DNA of 13,548 nt, from contig JBHYFN010000070.1 in NCBI GenBank assembly GCA_051859505.1, forward strand, positions 1 through 13,548. The letters are read 5' to 3'. Shown here piece by piece: positions 6,619-13,100 of this stretch; within the stretch, counting starts at the first letter, position 1, and every line of letters starts with the position of its first letter. Below the pieces are notes generated by a model. The model was not told where the DNA came from. It saw only the letters and a list, made by a program, of their open reading frames with translations, and made no database searches. A program made the translations under genes and the position numbers. This stretch comes from JAFIEN01 sp051859505 (GTDB lineage Bacteria; Pseudomonadota; Alphaproteobacteria; Rhodobacterales; Rhodobacteraceae).

Positions 6619-7605
6619 TCACTCTGCTATTTCCCGATCCTGCGCCCAGCCGTCCAGGGCTTCGGGCCAGTCGGGCAGGGTGCCGCCCAGCGCCCGGGTG
6701 ATGACCATCGCATTGGCCCGGACCATGCCGATATAGCTGCCCTCGGGCGTGTTGTCGTCACCCATGGCATCGGAAAACAGCTCGCCCCCGATGACAAGGT
6801 CATGCCCCCGCGCCTGCACCTCGGCGATCAGGGCCTCGCTGGTGCGGGGGTTGATCGTGGTTTCGACAAAGACCGCGGGCACCTCGTTCTCGATCACGAA
6901 GGCGGCCACCTCTCGAATATCGGCGATGCTGGCTTCGGATTCGGTGGAAATCCCCTCGATCGCTTCTGAGGCTTCGATGCCATAGGCGTTTGCGAAATAG
7001 TGGAAGGCGTCATGCGCCGTCACCAGGATGCGGTTGCCTTCGGGGATCGTGGCGATGGCCTCGCTGACCCAGAGATGCAGCGCCGCCAGCTCTGTGTCCA
7101 GGGTCTGGACATTGGCCGCCATGGGCCCGGCGCAGTCCGGCCGTTGCTCGGCAATCGCTGCGGCGATGACCGGGGCGATGCGCGCCCAGCGGCTGACATC
7201 CATCCACAGATGCGGGTCGATCTGGTCGGGGTCATCGGGGTCTGCCAGTAAATCCGCCGCATCAAAGGCCGCGCGGGCAAGGCCGATGGTCGGTGTCCGC
7301 TCTGCTAACCCTTCGAGGACCGTCGCCAGACGCGCCTCCAGAGCGGGGTCAAGATACAGGATCAGGTCTGCCGAGGCGAGCTTGTCCACATCCGACGCCG
7401 TCGCCCGATAGCCATGCGGGTCGGACCCGGGGCCAAGCAGCGACGTCACTTCGGCACAGTCGCCGGCGACGATCTGGGCCACATCCGCGATCATCCCGAT
7501 CGTGGCCAGCACGTTCAAAGGCCCTTCATCGGCCAGCGAGGAACTTGCCGAAAGAATGGCGGCGCCGGCGACTGCGACCTTTGGCGAAAAGACCTGTCTG
7601 GACAT
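6619..7605 (-). CDS. Metal-ion ABC transporter periplasmic binding protein, TroA-like (cluster A-I)
   Basis: This 328-residue protein binds a divalent metal in the periplasm and hands it to the permeases. A signal peptide (SPKVAVAGAAILSASSSLA) should be cut after residue 25. Motifs in order: LATIGMIADVAQIV, GSDPHGY (His 64), DPHLWMD (His 132), VTAHDAFHYFANAYG (His 198), the GISTESEAS segment and GELFSDAMG (Asp 279). A His-His-His-Asp ligand set is that of Treponema TroA and of zinc ZnuA. Mn-specific PsaA/MntC proteins have Glu at the third site. The His-rich loop of ZnuA is absent; a short acidic stretch (DPDDPDQID) stands in its place. Zn, Mn or Fe are therefore all possible. ATG 7605 has GAGGAG 6 bases upstream and a palindromic promoter region. 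The frame is open far upstream, but only through the recombinase gene in another frame. Confidence 0.9.
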   Translation of the reverse strand: MSRQVFSPKVAVAGAAILSASSSLADEGPLNVLATIGMIADVAQIVAGDCAEVTSLLGPGSDPHGYRATASDVDKLASADLILYLDPALEARLATVLEGLAERTPTIGLARAAFDAADLLADPDDPDQIDPHLWMDVSRWARIAPVIAAAIAEQRPDCAGPMAANVQTLDTELAALHLWVSEAIATIPEGNRILVTAHDAFHYFANAYGIEASEAIEGISTESEASIADIREVAAFVIENEVPAVFVETTINPRTSEALIAEVQARGHDLVIGGELFSDAMGDDNTPEGSYIGMVRANAMVITRALGGTLPDWPEALDGWAQDREIAE

Positions 7606-7635
7606 CGTACTCTCCTCGAATCCGTCTTGGGCATG

Positions 7636-7663
7636 GATATATGATAATGCGAATCGTTTGCAA
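7636..7663 (-). promoter_or_regulatory. Candidate sigma-70-type promoter of the metal-importer operon
   Basis: On the minus strand, TTGCAA (7663-7658) and TATATC (7641-7636) are separated by 16 bp and would start transcription about 25 bases before the ATG at 7605. The -35 element lies inside the palindrome at 7651-7672, so a repressor bound there would block polymerase. Both boxes match the consensus at 4 of 6 positions. Confidence 0.4.
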
Positions 7664-7672
7664 CAACGATTC
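7648..7672. promoter_or_regulatory. Perfect palindrome in the metal-importer promoter, likely metalloregulator operator
   Basis: GAATCGTT (7651-7658) and AACGATTC (7665-7672) are perfect 8-bp inverted arms around a 6-bp spacer. An overlapping near-dyad on the minus strand reads TGCAAA-CGA-TTCGCA (7662-7648), one mismatch from a perfect 6-3-6 inverted repeat. The 19 bases at 7643-7661 also match the E. coli Fur consensus at 14 positions. Position and symmetry suggest a Fur-superfamily (Mur, Zur, Fur) or MntR-type site. Which regulator binds cannot be decided here, and no regulator gene lies in the window. Confidence 0.55.
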
Positions 7673-7743
7673 ACCAGCCCGGTGCCAACGTCCTCCTGTT
7701 GATCCGCCAGGTCATCCTTGAGTGCACCAGGCGGGCGCTCCCT

Positions 7744-7765
7744 TCCATCGAGCAGACCCGATGGA
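7744..7765. repeat. Short inverted repeat between recombinase gene and metal operon
   Basis: TCCATCG (7744-7750) and CGATGGA (7759-7765) form a 7-bp stem with an 8-nt loop, 28 bp beyond the recombinase stop. Read on the minus strand it is followed by AGGGAG rather than T-residues, so it is not a standard terminator. It could still pause or stabilise the recombinase transcript before the metal-operon promoter. Confidence 0.3.
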
Positions 7766-7792
7766 GATTGTAATGCGCCGTGCTGCCGCTGC

Positions 7793-8677
7793 TCAGTCAA
7801 GCAAGCCCAGCCGTTCGGCCCGTTCCAGCAGCGTCCGCACCGATGACGGCTGCCAGCTTGTCCGCCCCCGCGGCGTGCGTTCGCGCATCGCTTCAAGCCG
7901 GTCGCAGATCGCCTGCAGCGTGATGTCGGGATCGGCGCCCCGGATGGCGGCGACGATGGCGGGCAGGCGGTCGTCCGTTTCGCGCCGGCCGGCACGGCCC
8001 AGCACCTCGGCCTGCAGGAAACCGTCGCGCACATAGGCGGCGACCGCGCGCTTGAGGCGGCCTTGCGTCCAGTGCCGCCCGGGCGGCAGGGGGGCGTTGA
8101 TGATGCGCAGCACATCCTCCCAGGCCATGTCGGGGCGCAGGCGACGGACATGGGGCACCCAGTCCTGCGCCGTCTCGCCCAACCGCTCCATGTATCCGTC
8201 CTGTCGCGCCATCCGCACCTTGCGCAGGGCCGCCGGATCGCGGGCGCGCAGGCCCGGATTTCCGCCGATCCGGCCCTTCTGCCGCGCACTCGCCAGCCCC
8301 GCCCGCGTGCGCTCGCGGATCAGCGCGCGCTCGAACTCGGCCGCGGCGCCCAGCACCTGCAGCGTGAACTTGCCCTGGGGCGAGGCCGTGTCGATCGGAT
8401 CGGTCAGCGACCGGAAGAAGGCGCCCTTCGCCTCGAGCCGCTCGATCACCTCGAGGAGATGCGACAGCGACCGTGCCAGACGGTCGATCCGCACGACGAC
8501 CAGCGTATCCCCCCGCCCGATCCGCTCGAGCACCCGCGCCAGAACGGGCCGCGCGCGATTGCCGCCCGAGGCCTGCTCCTCGTGGATCTCGGAACAGCCG
8601 GCAGCGCGCAGCGCCTCGGTCTGCGGAAGCGGCGTCTGATCCTCGGTCGAGACGCGGGCATAGCCGATCAGGGGCAT
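7793..8677 (-). CDS. Serine recombinase (resolvase/invertase family)
   Basis: This 294-residue site-specific recombinase has a catalytic domain (about 1-140) opening with LIGYARVSTEDQ, giving nucleophile Ser 10 and Arg 8. RARPVLARVL (41-50) and VVRIDRLARSL (61-71, with the DRLAR arginines 66 and 69) follow, then FERALIRERTRAGLASARQKGRIGGNPG, the long helix and hinge that lead to the DNA-binding part. The C-terminal half (about 150-294) is longer than in Tn3 resolvase or Hin, and holds two similar modules (184-222 and 250-294), each ending in W..(G/S)..(L/V)...L plus a short helix. ATG 8677 begins directly at the family's conserved start; 20 more in-frame codons upstream lack homology. No transposase, terminal repeats or integration site flank it. 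It is transcribed divergently from the surface-protein genes. Confidence 0.88.
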   Translation of the reverse strand: MPLIGYARVSTEDQTPLPQTEALRAAGCSEIHEEQASGGNRARPVLARVLERIGRGDTLVVVRIDRLARSLSHLLEVIERLEAKGAFFRSLTDPIDTASPQGKFTLQVLGAAAEFERALIRERTRAGLASARQKGRIGGNPGLRARDPAALRKVRMARQDGYMERLGETAQDWVPHVRRLRPDMAWEDVLRIINAPLPPGRHWTQGRLKRAVAAYVRDGFLQAEVLGRAGRRETDDRLPAIVAAIRGADPDITLQAICDRLEAMRERTPRGRTSWQPSSVRTLLERAERLGLLD

Positions 8678-8708
8678 GAGGCGGGCCGTTTGCAGTCCAT
8701 TCCGTGCA

Positions 8709-8737
8709 AGTAAACGTCCCGCCCGGCGCAAAGACAA
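8709..8737 (-). promoter_or_regulatory. Candidate promoter of the serine recombinase gene
   Basis: On the minus strand, TTGTCT (8737-8732) and TTTACT (8714-8709) are spaced 17 bp apart, each matching the sigma-70 consensus at 4 of 6 positions. Transcription would begin about 25 bases before ATG 8677. An inverted repeat, TTGCA (8690-8694) with TGCAA (8705-8709), lies between the -10 element and the start codon and could be an operator or recombinase-binding half-sites. Confidence 0.3.
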
Positions 8738-8849
8738 GGCGCTTGGCCGCTGGGTGCGAGGTCGCCGTCAGCCTGATCGACACAGCCGGACGGGGAATGG
8801 TCGCCTCGTGGCCCGATTTGGGTTGACGCGCGGAAATGTGTGCCTCCTA

Positions 8850-8900
8850 AATGGCGACATCGTTAGAATTGGCTGAAACTGTTGAATTTATCGCGCCATT
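8850..8900. repeat. Inverted repeat in the AT-rich intergenic block
   Basis: AATGGCG (8850-8856) and CGCCATT (8894-8900) are perfect 7-bp inverted arms 37 bp apart, with looser internal symmetry (ATCG and AATT elements on both sides). It could be a regulator site for the TIGR03032 operon or a site used by the adjacent recombinase. Chance is also possible at this arm length. Confidence 0.25.
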
Positions 8901-8971
8901 GAATTTGTGCGCCCCCGTGCGCGCCGCAGTTCCGAGATGGTGCGCCCTGACAAAGATCAAGGAAATCCCCC

Positions 8972-10117
8972 ATGGCCGATGGCATCGACACCAGGACCGA
9001 TGGCGAAACCATGCCCGCCGAAACCGCAGCACCCGCCCCGACCACCCCGGCCGAAGCCCCCAAGGTCGAGTATTCCCAATCCGCAGGCCTTGGCCCGCGG
9101 CTCGCCGCGCTGAACATGGCACTGGCCTTTTCCTCTTACCAGTCGGGCCTTCTCTACATGCTGGGCCGCAAGCCCGATGGCGGCCTGCACCTGCACCAGA
9201 CCGCCATCACCAAGCCGATGGGCATCGCCTGCGACGGGCCGGGGCGGGTCACGCTGGCGGCGGGCTATCACATCCTGCGGATGACCAGCCCGCTGAAGCC
9301 CGAAGAGCGCGTCAACCAGATCTTCGACGCCTGCTATGTGCCCCGGCAGATCCATGTGACGGGCGAGCTTGATGCCCATGACATCGGGATCGATGCCGAG
9401 GGGCGGCCCGTCTTCGTCAACACGCAATACAACTGCCTGGCCACGGTGGACGAAGGCCACAGCTTCCGCCCGCTCTGGCTGCCGCCCTTCATCACAGACC
9501 TCGTGCGCGAGGATCGCTGCCACCTGAACGGGCTGGCGATGCGGGACGGGCAGCCGGCCTATGTCACCGCGGTCAGCCGGTCGAACACGATCGACGGCTG
9601 GCGCGACAGGCGGGCCGATGGCGGTGTGGTGATCGACGTGCAGACCAACGCCATCATCTGCGAGGGGCTGTCGATGCCGCATTCGCCGCGGCTTCATAAC
9701 GGCGCGCTCTGGGTGCTGAATTCCGGCACGGGAGAGCTGGGCGTGATCGAAGGGGCCGAGACCGGCAAGGGCCGCTTCGTGCCGCGCGTCTTCTGCCCCG
9801 GCTTCCTGCGGGGGCTGACCTTCCGGGGCAATTACGCCTTCGTGGGCCTGTCCAAGCCCCGCTACAAGCGGTTCGAGGGGCTCGCGCTCGATGCCCGCCT
9901 GGCCGAGGCCGACAGCACGCCCTGGTGCGGGGTGCAGGTGATCGACCTGACCAAGGGCCAATGCGTGGACTGGTTCCGCATCGATGGCGCCGTGGCCGAG
10001 CTTTACGATGTCGAGGCGGTGCCCGGCGTGACCTGCCCCATGGCCCTGGGGCCATCCTCGCCGGAATTGCTGGGCTTCGTCACGCATCCGGCCTTGCCAG
10101 ATCACAAGAACTCGTGA
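8972..10117 (+). CDS. TIGR03032-family protein of unknown function
   Basis: The 381-residue protein carries the strongly conserved motifs of the TIGR03032 family: FSSYQSGLLYMLG (53-65), KPMGIA (81-86), FVNTQYNCLATVD (148-160), PLWLPPFITDLVREDRCHLN (167-186), GLSMPHSPRLHNGALWVLNS (232-251), GFLRGLTF and VAELYDVEAVPGV (341-353). The repeated short strands and Gly turns suggest a beta-propeller-like fold (inference). No reaction is known for the family to my knowledge. Invariant His, Asp and Cys residues in DRCHLNGLA and SMPHSPR suggest a binding or catalytic site. There is no signal peptide; the first 32 residues are Ala/Pro-rich and likely disordered. AAGGAAA lies 6 bases before ATG 8972. The large repeat-protein gene begins 37 bp after its stop on the same strand with no terminator between, so the two are probably co-transcribed. 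Confidence 0.88.
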   Translation: MADGIDTRTDGETMPAETAAPAPTTPAEAPKVEYSQSAGLGPRLAALNMALAFSSYQSGLLYMLGRKPDGGLHLHQTAITKPMGIACDGPGRVTLAAGYHILRMTSPLKPEERVNQIFDACYVPRQIHVTGELDAHDIGIDAEGRPVFVNTQYNCLATVDEGHSFRPLWLPPFITDLVREDRCHLNGLAMRDGQPAYVTAVSRSNTIDGWRDRRADGGVVIDVQTNAIICEGLSMPHSPRLHNGALWVLNSGTGELGVIEGAETGKGRFVPRVFCPGFLRGLTFRGNYAFVGLSKPRYKRFEGLALDARLAEADSTPWCGVQVIDLTKGQCVDWFRIDGAVAELYDVEAVPGVTCPMALGPSSPELLGFVTHPALPDHKNS

Positions 10118-10154
10118 CAAAAACGACTTATTGCTGACGGAAACGGATTTTGAC

Positions 10155-13100
10155 ATGACGATTATGCGCAACGCCACGTCCTCCTCGCTTTCGGAGTCCC
10201 GGGTTTCGGAAAGTGCGAAGGCCAAGCCGCCGGTGATCCGGGGCGGGCGCCTGATCAAGTGGAAGGGCCGCGCGGCGAGCCTCTCTCCGGTCATCGGGGC
10301 GCTGACGGGGTCGGTCTCGTCGCTTGCGGTGGTGGCTCTGGCGGGCGGGCAGGTGTTGCTCTCCACGGGCGGCGCCTGGGCGGGAACCTGCGTCGAGACG
10401 GGGCCGGGAACGGGCGTCTGGAGTTGCTCGGGTGCAGCCGATCCGGGGTTCGATGTCACCCAGAACCTCGGTGATTTCGTAAGCGGCCCGCTGACAGTGA
10501 CGACCGAACCTGGTTTCGGGCTCAATGTCACTGACCCTGGTGCCTATGGCTTAGTCCTCAGATCGAACGCCGGCATCGACATCACCGCTTCCAATAACTC
10601 GCTGGTGCAGGCTTCCGGCTACGCGATCTACGCAAACAACTATACTGCGGGTGATCTGAACATCACCACGACGGGGTTGGTTCAGTCTACCGGGTCGGAT
10701 GCTATCCTGGCATTCAACAACGGAGGCGATCTGAACATCTCGGCCTCCGGCAATGTCTTCGGTCAGGGAACCGGCATTGATGCGCGCAACCAGGGCAGTG
10801 GCGCGACCACGATCGAGGTCACCGGGTTGTTGATAGGGACCGTCGGGGGCGGCATCTTCGCGTATAACTATGCCGGCACGACCGACCTCACCATCACGGC
10901 CGCCAGTGTGAACACCCACACGACCGGGATATATGCCCGAAACGAAGGCGATGGTGCGCTTAGCGTGACGACGACGGGGTCGTTGGTCAGCAGTCCGGGG
11001 CCGGGGATCGCAGCGTTCAATAGTGGCACTGACCTGACCATTTCGACCGCGAATGTCACGAGCGCATCGGGGGCGATCTACGCGATCAACTACGGTAGCG
11101 GAACCCTGAGCATCACGTCGTCGGGATCGGTTGTCGGAAATTCGTCATTCGGGATTTATGGCCGCAACTATGGCGACGACCTGATCATCTCGGCCGTGAA
11201 CGTTCGGGGCTTCACGACCGCGATATATGCCGACAACAGCGGCTACGGCGCGCTTGAAATCACCGCGACCGGCCTTGTCACGTCCGATACTGCCTTCGGC
11301 ATCGACGCACGCAACGATGGCACAGCGACCGACCTGACCATTTCGGTCGACAGCGTGACCAGCGAACTCACGGCCATCCGGGCGCGCAACTACGGCAGCG
11401 GCGATTTCGGCATCTTTGCCACCGGTCTGATCTCAAGCGAGGAAGGCCGCGGCATCGACGCAATCAATTCCGCCAACGGCAACGATCTGACCATCTCTGT
11501 TGCAGAGGTGCTGACCGACTACGACGGCGCCATCAATGCAGTGAACGAAGGCACCGGGTCCCTCAGCATCACCGCAACGGACAGGATCGAAGTGTCCTCC
11601 GATGGTTTTGGCATCTTCGCCTACAATTCGGCCAACGGTGAGGCTCTGACCATCTCGGTCACCGATGTGAGCGCCGTTAGCGACGCCATCGACGCCCGCA
11701 ACTTTGGCAGCGGCGCGCTCAGCATCACTGCGACGGGCCTTGTGCAGAGTTCGGAAGACTATGGTATCTACGCGCTGAACTACAGCGGCCAGGACCTGAC
11801 GATTTCTGTCAATGAGGTCAGCGCATTCGATAAAGCCATCTACGCCCGCAACCTCGCCTACAGCGCGATGGTCATCGAGGCAGCGGGCCTTGTGCGGAGT
11901 GAGGATAGCAGAGGTATAGATGCGCTCCATTACGGGACGGACCTGACCATCTCTGCCGCCTCTGTTTCTGCGCGAGAACAAGGCATTCATGCCATCAGCT
12001 ACGGATCGGGCGTACTGAGCATCGAGGCCAGCGGTCTGGTAGAGAGTGACGAACGGCAGGGGATCTACGCGTACAGTTCCGGGACGGACCTGACCATCTC
12101 CGTCGCCTCGGTTTCTGCCTGGCGCGAGGCGATCGACGCGCGGAACTATGGCTCGGGCGTGCTGAGCATCGTGGCCAGTGGTCTGATCGAGAGCGAGGAT
12201 CGAGAGGGGATCAACGCGCGCAATCACGGCACGGACCTGACCATCTCTGTTGCTGAAGTGACCGCCTCCCGTACGGGCATCGTCGCCATAAACTACGGAA
12301 GCGGTGCGCTCAGCATCACGGCGACGGGGCCGGTGGTTGCCGACTACGGCGGCGTTTTCGCTGAGAACTTGGCCAATGGCACCGACCTGACGATTTCCGT
12401 CGCAAGCGTGACCGGCAACTACGGGATCGAGGCGCTCAACAATGGCAGCGGTAACCTGAACATCACTGCGACGGGGCCGGTCATTGGGTTAAGCTTCCGG
12501 GGCATCGAGGCCCGCAACTATGGCGACGGTGAAGATCTGACGATCTCGGCCGCCTCTGTTTCTGGGCTGCGAGAAGGGATTTTTGCCCGCAACTATGGCT
12601 CGGGCGTGCTGAGCATCGAGGCCAGCGGTCTTGTGGAGAGCGCCGAGCAGGTGGGGATCGGCGCGCGCAATTACGGGACTGACCTCACCGTCTCGGTCGC
12701 CTCGGTTTCCGCCGAGCAGCGAGGAATCGATGCACGCAACTACGGTTCGGGCGTGCTGAACATCACCGCCACGGGCCTTGTGCAGTCGGATGACAGTTCT
12801 GGCATTTATGCCTATAACGGAGGAACCGATCTGATCGTTTCGGCCGCTGAGGTGGCGGGGGATCAGAGGGGCATCCATGCCGTAAACAGTGGCAGCGGCG
12901 CGCTGATCATCATGGCGACGGGACCGGTGACCGGTGTCAACGATGAGGGCATCGATGCGCGCAACTACGGCACCGATCTGACCATCGTCGCGAACGACAC
13001 CAGCGGCTACAGCGGTATCTACGCGCGCAATGAGGGCAGCGGCGAGTTGAGCGTGACCTCGACCGGCACGGCCATCGGCGCGATTGACTACGGCATCCGC

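Larger units (their letters stand above)
8678..8971. other. Divergent intergenic region between recombinase and surface-protein genes
   Basis: These 294 bp hold no gene I can support. About 8848-8910 is clearly AT-richer than its surroundings and carries TTGAATTT twice (8882-8889 and 8899-8906). A weak plus-strand promoter candidate is TTGACG (8823-8828) with CCTAAA (8846-8851) at 17-bp spacing. AAGGAAA at 8959-8965 is the ribosome site of the TIGR03032 gene. Confidence 0.5.

Noticed and set aside
7606..8289. In-frame upstream extension of the metal-binding protein gene
   Set aside because: The extension runs through the recombinase gene in another frame, lacks family homology, and would bury the signal peptide. 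The ATG at 7605 has a good ribosome site and a signal sequence.
7793..8677. Recombinase as part of a transposon or integrated element
   Set aside because: No transposase, cargo genes, terminal inverted repeats or target duplications are visible around it in the window.
11433..12227. Minus-strand open frame of 264 codons inside the repeat region, and smaller ones nearby
   Set aside because: It mirrors the coding repeats on the plus strand; its apparent repeat pattern comes entirely from the 147-bp periodicity.
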